From Armillaria gallica (Eukaryota; Basidiomycota; Agaricomycetes; Agaricales; Physalacriaceae), in assembly GCA_037576215.1 (NCBI GenBank), contig JBANDB010000009.1:2232001-2296000 (forward strand): DNA of 64,000 nucleotides. The letters run 5' to 3'. Position numbers and translations under genes: made by a program. Position 1 is the stretch's first letter. Every line of letters starts with the position of its first letter. Shown here in pieces: positions 27,548 through 37,877 of this stretch. Under the pieces are notes generated by a model, which worked only from the letters and a program-made list of their open reading frames with translations, had not been told where the DNA came from and made no database searches.

Positions 27548-27626
27548 GCCTCGAATGATTATTGAGCAGCAATCCCGTGGACGAATGCTGCGCCCATTAA
27601 GTTAGTAATGCAAGATGTGTGTTAAA
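27548..27626 (-). pseudogene. Relic of a GMC oxidoreductase 3' end
   Basis: On the minus strand this matches the last intron, acceptor and terminal exon of the GMC gene at 31234-34282: CTTGCATTACTAA branch region, a GCAG acceptor, a codon run reading AFVHGIAAQ beside LAYGIAEK, and ATAATCAT-CGAGG. An internal deletion removes part of the final intron. No other piece of the gene is present nearby. The rest of 27185-27663 shows nothing recognisable. Confidence 0.65.
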
Positions 27627-27663
27627 ATTGTACATGGTGGGACAAGATCTGCCCTAATTCTCT

Positions 27664-28647
27664 TCAGAGTAAATTCTCCCTCTCAAGGAGAGTTGGCCTT
27701 GAGGCTATGAGATCCCTAGTAGGAAAGACCCTTTCGGGTAAAGATGATTCCCCGTGTTTAAATTCCCGATGGTAGAACAGACTGGCAAGATACCTTAACC
27801 CTAGAAAAGGGATGTTAGACGAACTAGATGGAAGTGGCTCAAATCACGTACTGTACCACCTCTTGGAAGCGATCCACAAGCGCTTATTGATATACCTCGA
27901 ATCTAAAGATCCAAGTTGCGTCTCGCCTATATACGTAGATTGACTGATGTGTCCGACACCATCGATTACCGACACCTTATACGGCCCTGGAAATAGTATA
28001 CCCGTAATAAAGAAGTCTCCAGGGACACCAACTTTGCGCAATTTGTACAAGGTAAAGGACGAGCCGACCACGTCGTGCACAGGTGAATCCCGAGCTGGCA
28101 TGGAAAAATATACGTCCATTCGTGTCTTCCCAACCCAACGTCGATCATGGTGATGTGTGGAGGTATTAGATACTAGGAATCGGTCGTAGCGGGCGTAAAT
28201 GGGAATACCACGGAATGACCGTAGAAGTGGATCCTGGCCAGTACCGATCCAAACGAGCTGGAAAGATATGTAATGAACACCTGAAAAGAGAGCTTGGAAA
28301 CCAAGGACGTTGGGTAACGCAACGAGATAGCGGTATATCGCTTTCGACGCTCCTTCCCTTTCGTTTTCTCGGAGGTCGACGAAGCAGGTAATGCTACGAG
28401 TAAGCCGGGAAATAAAGTCATGATAGATGATGGATTTTCGGGCCTGGGATATGTCACATAGATAGTATAGCCATGCGAGGTTGGTGATGTACATGTCCCG
28501 AGAAGCGATAGGGGCATAGGCAGCTTTCCATGTTCGATTGATCCGGGGGCACGTAGTCATGAATGACTTGCGGATGTAGGACGGCATTTTAGAGTACCAT
28601 GCGTCACGTACAATTATTTCTACAAGCTCTGGAGGAAACGTGATCAT
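27664..28647 (-). CDS. F-box-like lineage-specific family protein, copy C (two exons)
   Basis: Third complete member of the family. Exon 1 is 28647-27852, intron 27851-27801 (GTACGT...TTTTCTAG), exon 2 is 27800-27664, about 311 residues. It starts MITFPPELVEIIVRDAWYS, with MPSYIRKSFM, DMYITNLAWLYYLC and KSIIYHDF following. It has a small insertion (TSTHHHDRR region, about residue 175) not seen in A or B. Exon 1 ends after NKRLWIAS. The exon 2 tail (YLASLFYHREF, ending LLERENLL) aligns with the tails of A and B. The frame is open. It lies between SMC5 and the accessory MBL/GMC region. Function unknown. Confidence 0.72.
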
Positions 28648-30033
28648 GGTGAAAGGGCAAGAGCTGTTTGATGGAGTATCGGTTCTTTATTTAACTTCAC
28701 AATTTGTGGGGGTGTGAAACCGACCCTTCCTTATTGGGACCCTGCGCCGCTCCCAATACAGTATGGCTGATGACATATTGATTTGCCATGTTAACCATTT
28801 ACCACCACTCGTTATAACTTATTCTACCGTTCTTCACTTCTACCATATCATGGAACAGCAAATCTTCTCTCTTCAAAATGTGCCACTATTGCTGCAGAAT
28901 CTCCCTAATTCGACGCCCTGATAGCCTGGAAGAGTCGTCTCGGCAGTCTACTTCTTCGCCTACCATACACGGGCCATTGCCTTCCCAAATCTCCCGATGG
29001 CATCTCGCAATCGTATCTTCCCGTCTGCTTCAACTGCTAATCGATCAGAACTGTTGGGTTATTTGAAACGCCTCCGCTCGCCAGGATTTTGACTGTCAAC
29101 GACCTACTTATGTGCGTTAAGCTGATTACCCAAGTTGTGTTTTGCTAAGTGCTCGATATGATAGCCAAAATTCTTGACGCCCCTAGGGACATGGTCGATT
29201 AATGTGTTGATCGGTGTGGCGGCGACCTTAGACAACAGAAATGTTATTGTGCTTCCGACATGACTTGTCGCTTCGTTTCTACTAGCCGCCTCGCTCTCAG
29301 CCTACACTTATTTTGCCCTACGTAAAGAGCTGCCAAGAGTAAGTTTGCGGAAGACACTCTCGATTAACCGGAGTTTAGGCTACGTCCAATCTTAGAGTGT
29401 TCGTGGGTCTGCACAGCTTAAACCGAGTTGCCTTCAGAATTACTGTTCCGCAACTAACCACCAGCTCGAGCCATCCGAATGAAGGTCTTACATCAGTATG
29501 CCTTCATTTCATCATCCGATTTGTCCGTCTTTACTCTCCATCAGGGACATTTACTTCTTTGCCTTCAAGATTGACAAACGTGTATATAATCAACACATCT
29601 TTTGGGTCAGCTGAAACACATTTTCGAATTTTGCAAGGACTTCTTGGATGTCGCTCGTAGGAATCTGGGTCGTCAGGGTCAACGAAACAGACTAGGTTGG
29701 ATTTATAAAGACCAGTTCTCTCCAATTCTCCATTATAAAGCTAGCTGATGCTAAGTTTTCTGATGATTCTCATCGTGTATATTGGATTTATAAGGCGCAT
29801 CATTGTAATTGATTGTGAATGACTGTCGCCGCCAACACTGCACAATTTGAATCAATTTGACGCGACACGGTCAAGCGCGGCATGGCTCAGCTGACAGTGG
29901 CTTTGTCATGTTCCCGTTCCGAGCCGCGAGATCTCGCTGGAATACTTAGATTTATAGGGAGCATTCTCGACTTGACCAAAACCTCATTTGTCACAACTGC
30001 CCTCGACCTGCACGACTTATCCCATTCCCAACA
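28648..30033. other. Interval without a recognisable gene
   Basis: Only short unrelated frames (up to about 87 codons) with no splice-consistent model. It contains the 5' flanks of copy C and of the MBL-fold gene. Confidence 0.45.
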
Positions 30034-30825
30034 ATGTCACCTGTTGATTTCAGCTTGAATATCACGCACATTAGCACCGCCGCTGCCATCTTCGAAATCA
30101 ATGGGGTCAATTTACTTACCGACCCGTTCTTCTCCCCCGCTGGCACTGAGTGGGATTTGGGTGTCACGGTCTTGAAAAACTCCGAAACCCCGGCTTTAGG
30201 GCTGCAGGACCTCCCGCCAATTGATGCCGTGCTCTTGAGCCACGAAGACCACCCGGACAATCTCGACGACCTGGGCCGCGGCCTGCTCGATGGCCGCAAG
30301 GTCATCACAACCATAGACGGCGCCAAGAAGCTGCACCCGCGGCCCGGCGTCCGCGGCATCCGGCCCTGGGAAACGGTGCCGCTTGAGGCGGGTGGGAAGC
30401 ACTTCCAGGTGACCGGAACGCCCTGCCAGCATCTGCCGGGGGGCGAATGCACCGGGTTCATTCTAACGGCGCCCGAATTCGGGAGCACAGACGGGTTGCC
30501 GAATGCCATCTATTTCTCCGGCGATACCATCTACTTCGAGGAGCTGGTCCAGATACGCGACAAGTTCCATATCGTTGTCGCTGTGCTTAACCTTGGTGCT
30601 GTCAAGGTGCCGCTCCCGGACGGTCACCTGCAGATCACCATGGATGGCAAGCAGGGCGCTCGGCTGTTCCGTGAGATCAAGGCGGATATCTTGGTGCCTA
30701 TGCACTATGAATCGTGGGGACATTTCACGCAGAATGGGAAAGAGCTGGCCAAGGTCTTTGAGGAGGAGGGTATCCAAGACAAGGTTTTCTGGCTCACGCC
30801 AGGCGTGTCGAAGAAGGTCTTTTGA
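30034..30825 (+). CDS. MBL-fold metallo-hydrolase, intronless
   Basis: Predicted metal-dependent hydrolase of the beta-lactamase-like (UlaG-like) superfamily; substrate unknown. A single exon of 263 residues starting at MSPVDFSLN. Visible elements are LLTDPFFSPAGTEWD, the metal-binding motif SHEDHPDNLDD (a variant of the usual HxHxDH), GTPCQHLPGG with a candidate metal His, YFSGDTIYF with the bridging Asp, and VPMHYESWGHF with the last His. There is no signal peptide, so it is probably cytosolic. It has no introns, whereas nearly every confident gene in the window has several, and its middle part (about 30200-30480) is visibly richer in G+C than its flanks. Both fit transfer from a bacterium or from a distant fungus, but neither proves it. 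Confidence 0.85.
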   Translation: MSPVDFSLNITHISTAAAIFEINGVNLLTDPFFSPAGTEWDLGVTVLKNSETPALGLQDLPPIDAVLLSHEDHPDNLDDLGRGLLDGRKVITTIDGAKKLHPRPGVRGIRPWETVPLEAGGKHFQVTGTPCQHLPGGECTGFILTAPEFGSTDGLPNAIYFSGDTIYFEELVQIRDKFHIVVAVLNLGAVKVPLPDGHLQITMDGKQGARLFREIKADILVPMHYESWGHFTQNGKELAKVFEEEGIQDKVFWLTPGVSKKVF

Positions 30826-31233
30826 TTTCAGGAAGGTTTTAGTAAAATTTAGTATTTAGAAATTCGAAGAGGGTGAAATTTATAGTTGTTGTTTTCGATG
30901 AATTTATATACAATCGGTAGAACATTTGGTCTCACTTCAATTCGGGTGTTATTCACGCAAGTCCAATAACACCCTTCCATCTGAGGAGTGATATATGCAC
31001 GATTTACGAGGGTCAGTCAAACTCTGATAATGTTCAGCTTTTGATTCACCATTTATACACTGTACTGTCAGTCGCGCATTAATTCAATTTGTGAAATTCC
31101 CTCATCTCGTCTTGATACTGCGTGTATCTTTAGTACTACTGAAACAGAGTTTCGAGTGAGTGCCACTACGTCGTTTAAGTAACAAATAATTGTATGCACC
31201 TTTCAAAACCTCAAAATTTGCCCGTCTCAACAT
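30826..31233. other. Convergent spacer between MBL-fold gene and GMC gene
   Basis: AT-rich 3' flanks of two convergent genes; no frame or structure of note. Confidence 0.5.
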
Positions 31234-34200
31234 TCAAATTGAGCCTCGGATGATTATCGCCGCTATTGAGAAGTTGTGGGAGATCGACATAAACATACTA
31301 GAGAGTACTAACCTTTCTCAGCAATCCCGTACGCTAGTGCTGCATCCAACAAATTAGTAATGCAAGGTGCGTGTATATAAACTAGAGCCGGCTGACATTG
31401 TGTATGCGCGGAAACATGCAAGGGTGCAATGGACAGATCCACAACACGAATATTGGTGGTGCCGTACACCTACCGGTTACTCAGAAGTTAAGCAACGTAG
31501 ATGACGTGAGAGCAAAGCCTACCTTGAGCTTCGAGTCTACCACCCCACCCTTATCCCTTGGAAGCATTGAGGCGGTTCCGACCGTGTCTATCATGAAGTG
31601 AAAAAACAAGTAAATTACAGAGGAGATTCACGCATACGGTAAGTTGAGGAAAGTATCTGCCTGATCCAGGCTAATGTAACATCATGAGCAAGCGCTCGAA
31701 GGAAACATAACACCACATACCGGAAATCTCCTCATCAGTCTGGACTTCGAGACCCGGATTAACTTCTACCGGTTCCTCGTCTGTTTCTGGCGTGAGATAA
31801 TAACTAACTACAATATTGGAGAGATCGACATACCAAGGACATCCTTAAAGGGAGCTGCTCGGCACGCTTTTCTAGCGAATTTCACTGTTTCGACCAGTGC
31901 TTCGATATCTAAGGAAGTGGTGAATATACGAATTGAGTCAGTCGACGGTTGCACTCCCGACCTGCTTTATCTTCGAAATAGTGAGGATCATATGCTAAAT
32001 GCACCGACGGATCACTTGATGTTATATGCTAGTTCGCTCTCAGATTAGGTTTCGTCAGTAGATGAAGAAGCATACTGTCGTTCCTCTCGAGAAGAAGCTG
32101 TTATTGAAGCAGCAGATCGTGAAGTGCTTCTTGCCTTTCCTGGGGGCGTCTGCGAAGAATTTCGTAAACGAAAACAGACCTTTGATGTGCGGATCTTACT
32201 TGGGGCTGAAAAGAAGGTGGGCACAGTCGCAATCTCGCAATCAAGGCAATTCCTTCCAACTTTTTGCATTTGCATTCTGAGAGTTTCCGTAGCTCCAGGA
32301 GGGTATCTTCCTTGAGCGATTTTCTCCTTGATAGATTCGATAGTTTCTGAGTAGATAGAACCAGAGCGTGAAGTTAAGTCACTGAGTGATAGGAAGGTGA
32401 AATTGACGAAGCCCATGGTGAAGACTCCTTGGCCGAGAGGACTGAAATTGGTGAGTCCAATCAAATCTACATACAAGGTGAAAACGTACTGAAGGTCAAT
32501 ATGTTGCTGCCGCTGGATTTCATCGCCCAGAACGTCGAGTGTTTCACCCGGCACACCATCTTTCAATTCTGGAAGAAAGTATGGATTATGGAAGCTATAT
32601 GATACGAAAGACGACCGACCGTAGCTCAGTGAAACATATGCATGCTCTTGCACATTTTCACCTACAGGAAGATCAAGGCGTGGTGTGATGCCGGCTTTTT
32701 CCAGTATGTTGGGGCGCCCAATCCCTGAAAGTTCCAGAATCTGAGGAGTCTTCAGCGCTCTTGAGCACGGGTCAATAGCGACCTTAAAACCTTACAAAGA
32801 CGACTCACCCGGCACAGACAATCACTTCTTTATCTGCACGCGCAATGCAGGATTTGTCTCCATGGACGAACTCGACTCCTGTTGCCGTCAAATCTCCTTC
32901 AGTGTCAGGAATTTCCAGTTTTTTGGCGTATGCGTTTAGAAGAATGGAAAGATTTGGACGAGTCGAGTTTTGAAGGAAAAAACTCTGTTGTCAGATAAGT
33001 TGCAGAAATGCTCATTCGTAGAAGAGGTGGGATATACCGTCGAGTATGAGCGATAATTAGACAACGGATCTAATGTGTTCAAAGTGAAGAACGTGCCACG
33101 TGGCTATGGGAGTTTACGATGATGAGCGAGGTGCGGCCCATACATTGTGGTATGTACTTACGTCTCCCCCGAGCTAAGGTATCTGCATGTCAGTAAAGAG
33201 ACTTGACGGTCAGAGACACACGCGAACCGGCTGTGGAGCTTTCGGGACACCCAAATTGACCAAAGTCTGTTACCGACTGATTAGCGTGGTGATAGTTTTT
33301 ACCAGGGATTCCTATACAGACTTCATGAAAACGGACATCTATGTCCAGTAAAGTGCGCGGAAACGATAGTTGTAGAGGACCTTAGAAATATTCTCAGGAC
33401 GACGTTTATGTGGCAGATGCCAAAAGGTGGTACCGTTCGTCGTTCTCTTCCAATTTTCCAGATTGTATATTTGTTCTGGAGGAGTAGCACTTTATGAATG
33501 CATCTATGAGGAACCCAGCCTTATGATAAGAAGAGAATTTACGAAAATGTCTTGGAAAGGGCTTCGCTAAAGCTTTCCCAGTCCCAACCAACGTTTCCGA
33601 GCTTTTCCCAATCTGTGTCGGAATTAGACATGTGGAATGGGTCAGAAATTGCCTAAAATACCGTCGATATCCTCCTTGGCAGGATTTGTCCATGCTAAGA
33701 AGTTGACTGCGGAACTACCTCCAAGAACTTTGCCTCTGACAATGCCGGGTAAGTGGTAAAAATATGGAAACGAACACTTCTCTTACCGCTCCCATCCAAT
33801 CTGCCTTCCTGCGACATTTTTCTGGGGGACCTGGACCGCAGCATTATAACGACAGCCTCACGTCGTATTAACGAACGCTGCCACTTACTGTTTTGAACTG
33901 CCAGACATATTCATCTTGACCAAAATGTGCGCCAAATTGTGCAGGACGCACTGAATGACAAGATATTTAGTAGCGGCGTGTCTGCTTGACAGGTTTGAAA
34001 CTCACATATCAGCTGATCGTCAGGATTGAAAGTGCCGGCTTCGAGGACAAGAACAGACACGGAAGAATCCTCGGAAAGTCGGCCTGCGAGAGTTAAACCA
34101 GCTGTCTGTATAGCACAATAATGAGATGGTTTCTGGAGTTTGCGATGTGAGAAACATATATACCCCGCCACCTGTCATCAAGTACATGAGCTGAGGTTGA

Positions 34201-34282
34201 ACTCCCAGACCATATGGCACTGACCGACTACGACATAATCGTATGACCAAGACAAGCATTCTTCGAGAGATACGAGAGGCAT
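31234..34282 (-). CDS. GMC oxidoreductase (aryl-alcohol oxidase / glucose-methanol-choline family)
   Basis: FAD enzyme oxidising alcohols, in basidiomycetes often tied to H2O2 supply for lignin decay. Start ATG 34282 (MPLVSLEECLSWSYDYVVVG). The glycine-rich FAD motif VVVGGGTAGLTLAGRL is assembled from three exons, the middle one only 8 bases (34171-34164), between introns 34224-34172 and 34163-34106. Then LVLEAGTFN, VPQKNVAGRQIGWER, GKVLGGSSAVNFLAWT, TGVEFVHGDKSC, ILELSGIGRPNILEKAG, VGENVQEH, SRGTTHITSSDPSVH and the active-site region STYHTVGTASMLPRDKGGVVD. The C-terminus reads VVDLSIAPLHVSAHTQ, LAYGIAEK and AAIIIRGSI, stop TGA at 31234-31236. About 15 introns; every join checked keeps the frame, so the gene looks intact. 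No obvious signal peptide at this start, so an intracellular member is likely. Confidence 0.85.
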
Positions 34283-35447
34283 GCTTCCAGAAGTCAGAAT
34301 CAAACCTTGTGAGGCGAAGGAGGACCAAGCGGAACTAATTTGAATCGCCCAGTATATGTGACCATCTGAACGGATCCTTTCGCTCACCACAAAAAAAGAC
34401 ATACTATCATCAGGCTAAGTAACTATACCAAACAAATAGAAGACCCTTACATTGGAAGCAATACATCACAATGCATTCAATTGATTGCGGCTGATCAATT
34501 AACTGGGGACCGGTAACGTAATAACTGCGATCCCGTCCTTCCTTCTCAAGAGGTCTCGAAATTTTTGTGGAAGGATATCCTGTCCTAAAATGAAAGATAC
34601 GTGTATGAGAAGTCTAGGAGTACAAAATTTAGTGCATAACTCTCACCCGTTACAAAGATATGGATTGTTTTATCACAAAAATTCCGCCCAATTTTTGACT
34701 GTTGTACCAGGTGTTTTACTGCATTTTGAGCACTTCCTGAAAAACATTTTTGAAAAATCCGACCGACCGTGTGACAGAAATACTATAAAAGGTGCATCAC
34801 GCACCATATTGGGCGATCACATGACATTTCCCACGGGGGTACCCTGTATCACGAAATGAAATCCCGGAAACCCCTTGTTCCTTCTCGAGGGAGGGAGGGA
34901 AGGGAGGGACAAGGTTTATTCAGGTTTTCATGTCCCTGAGAAGGAAGCTAACCAGAGTCCGTACTACACATGCTTGTGCTACGGCACCGAACACTCTTTG
35001 GACCAAGCTGATTCAGCGTAGCCCCCGCAGGGTGCGGCCTCTCAGAACTAGCGTCAAAGTTGTGAAAAATAAAGTAAGTACACTATAATGCCGATCTACA
35101 CTATATAGGGAATATAGGGGGCCCTGAATATATCCCCCAAACGGAGCAAGCACAGACGTGCTGACCATGAACAGTAGCAGATCCAAATACTTGGCATTGA
35201 CATTGTTAGTGATATTACAGGGATGAGTGCAAGGTTGGCGGACATTCGGCGGGCGTGCATATCATATCTCTTGGAGCTTAGCGGCAAGCTCGTCGCCTTT
35301 CTCGGACATGATATAGTTATTCGATTTGTCTAGTCCAGGGAAAAAAGGAGATCAAGTTGCTATCACAGATCTTGGGGTTCAAATTCAACAATGAACAACC
35401 ATGGGCGACTTACAAGGAATAGTGGTTGTCCTAATATTGCCATTCTT

Positions 35448-35790
35448 ACAGCTAAATGCGGTAGGGAAGGCGCCGATCGAAAAATTTCCGAAAACAGATG
35501 ACTTTCGCGAGACGGCTGTATCTCCCTCAATTCTTCACAGATCGAGGAGATTTTTATATAAGAATTTTTGTTTTTTAATGTCCGAGGGCATGGAGAACTT
35601 GAATTTTTTAATTTGTGCAAGTTTGAGATATCCTATGGTATCAGGTGCTCTTTTGGGACTGCACTGGCTCTCCTGGTGGTAATTATTGTTCAAATGACCT
35701 GAAACTGACCATGTATGACATTGAGATGTTTATTGAGGACACTGTACTGTCGTTTGAATTTTGTGGCAAGCGACTGATGTTTTAGAAGAG
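35448..35790 (+). repeat. Left arm of a large inverted repeat
   Basis: The arm begins ACAGCTAAATGCGGTAGGG and is the reverse complement of about 36165-36504. Identity is very high over the first 280 bases (a few substitutions and a 1-base indel near 35516), then decays between 35750 and 35790. The unit has the shape of a fold-back element; target-site duplications are not evident. Confidence 0.8.
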
Positions 35791-35971
35791 GGATCAGGGA
35801 TAGTATATTGGAATTGATATTATGCTGGGTACCTGGCTACAAATGTCTTCGGATGTGCAGGTTCTATTCAATATACACCTAATTGTGAGTTCTGGATATT
35901 ATATACGCACTTCAGAGCCTTTGTTAGTGTGTCAAATGCAGCCGAGCGATGAAGCAAGGATGATGTCACCC

Positions 35972-35990
35972 GTGTGACATATGGTCACAC
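35972..35990. repeat. Short palindrome near the centre of the inverted-repeat spacer
   Basis: GTGTGAC-ATATG-GTCACAC: two perfect 7-base arms around 5 bases, within a few bases of the midpoint of the large inverted repeat (about 35976). Confidence 0.7.
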
Positions 35991-36164
35991 ATTGGCTGGA
36001 ATCGCGCTAACTTGCTCTGACACGAGAACGAGGTGGTGGTGGTATATAAATATTATGTAGAATGGTGTATGATGTACATCTCAACAAAGTGAGAGCAGCC
36101 GAGGATTTTAAAATCACCACAACGTGGTGTATTTTAGATCGCAATATTTGATGCTTCCTCCCTA

Positions 36165-36504
36165 TTCTAAACATCAGCCGCTCTTCCTAAAATTCCAACG
36201 ACAGTACAGTGCCCTCAATAAACATCTCAATGTCATACATGGTCAGTTTCAGGTCATTTGAACAATAATTACCACCAGGAGAGCCAGTGCAGTCCCAAAA
36301 GAGCACCTGATACCATAGGATATCTCAAACTTGCACAAATTAAAAAATTCAAGTTCTCCATGCCCTCGGACATTAAAAAACAAAAATTCTTATATAAAAA
36401 TCTCCTCGATCTGTGAAGAATTGTGGGAGATACAGCCGGTCTCGCGAAAGTCATCTGTTTTCGGAAATTTTTCGATCGGCGCCTTCCCTACCGCATTTAG
36501 CTGT
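36165..36504 (-). repeat. Right arm of the large inverted repeat
   Basis: Reverse complement of the left arm, separated from it by a spacer of about 370 bases. Both arms carry the same open frame of about 60 codons (FLYKNFCFLMSEG...), but a 1-base indel upstream differs between the arms, which argues against coding. Confidence 0.8.
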
Positions 36505-37495
36505 AATGGACGCGACAGAGTCGAAACAAAGGTTACGGCAGATAACGGGGCGAATGGTGTTGGCGTTAGGGGATTGGTGTTAAGGGAAACGGTTTTCCGT
36601 CCATTTCACTGGGTGTCGCACGCTCCAAAAGGAGCAAAAAGAATAAAAAAAGAAAGGCTTCGGGAAACCATCAGAGACCAAAAAGCGGCTGTCCCGACAT
36701 CAATTTTCGTCAACTTTTAAGTTCGAAAATGGCCAAGGGAGTGTAAATGGAGTGCTCTTTGAGCTTGCCATTTCATATTTTTCGGCTCAGGTAAGCTTAA
36801 TGTGCATTGAAACAGGTATATGAGTATGTTACAAGACTTTCCTACTGTACAATCATGAGAGTAAATTGCAATAGCATCCACACCCGAAGGATGGACCCGG
36901 TATGATAAAGTATGAATTTGTTGCGGTGTAAACATCTTTTCCGACCATTTCTCCTGCATGCTTGCTGCACGCAATCCTGTTCACAAGCTTCATTTCGAGC
37001 TTGTTGGTTTCAAATTTAAGTGAATGGATGTGCAGAGGAGGAGGAAAGTACATCTAAATATACTCACAGCATCTAGCAGAATTTATACACGGGGAGGACA
37101 TGCAAGCATAAGAGCCGTCGCAGCGCGTCGCGGGCAGCCCATGCTAACTCGGAAATATCGGACCGATGGCAGGGGCATGGCAGATAACTGTTGGCAGGAA
37201 AAACGCTTTTTCTCAAGTATCGTGCTACACAGGATTCTTTGTTTTCCATAACTTTAGCAGCACATTAATCATTGTATATTGCATCTACAGTTAAATTTTA
37301 GGGCCTAAAGGTAAAGAAATGGTACCAGGAAAAATCAACAAAAGCGTGGAGTATTACTACCCTTTATGGGTATGGCAGATAACTGGCAGATAAAACTGAC
37401 CGTGGAAACCCAGCGAAACCCAGGTAAACAGAGGGGTTTGGGGACTTAAAAAGTTACATTAAGGGTCCAGATCGGCGTCGCGGCCCGTGCTCGTT

Positions 37496-37625
37496 CTTTC
37501 GCTATGCGTACGAACATTTCCTCTAGAGCTTGTAGAAATAATCGTACGCGAGGTCTGGTCATCTGAATTGCCGTCTTCTGTACGAAAGTCGCTCATGTAT
37601 ACTTGCTCCCAGATCAATATAGGAT
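37496..37625 (+). pseudogene. Truncated F-box-like family copy E
   Basis: A stretch reading TFPLELVEIIVREVWSSELP, then SSVRKSLMYTCSQIN, aligns with the first 40 residues of copies A-C. The ATG at 37504 is out of frame by one extra base, and homology stops after about 120 bases. It is a relic. Confidence 0.65.
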
Positions 37626-37877
37626 ATGTACAAAATTTACTTTTAAACAGCATTTGAGCGACTTGAAAGTGTGGGGGACGACAGTAATGCTTCCTTCCCA
37701 CCCAGCCGTCTGTACTTCTTAATGTGGCCTTTATGTGATTACCTTACATAAATATGAATGCAATTGGGTGAACAGACTGGAATACAGATGTGGGATGTCC
37801 GTGTACTATGACTACAACTTGAAGTGATGACAGCGACGAGATAAAGACAGATGAGAAAGGATAGCTAGAAGAAGCCT

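Larger units (their letters stand above)
34283..37490. other. Gene-poor accessory region
   Basis: No convincing protein. It contains the large inverted repeat at 35448-36504 and G-rich runs near 34890 (GAGGGAGGGAGGGAAGGGAGGG). The stretch 36505-37450 is also featureless in protein terms. It may be the remains of a transposable element, but no transposase, integrase or reverse transcriptase motif was seen. Confidence 0.45.

Noticed and set aside
35360..35400. tRNA B-box-like GGGTTCAAATTC
   Set aside because: No matching A box, no cloverleaf arms and no terminator run nearby.
35480..35682. Protein-coding frame in the inverted-repeat arms
   Set aside because: A 1-base indel between the arms changes the upstream frame, there is no known domain, and the sequence is AT-rich low complexity.
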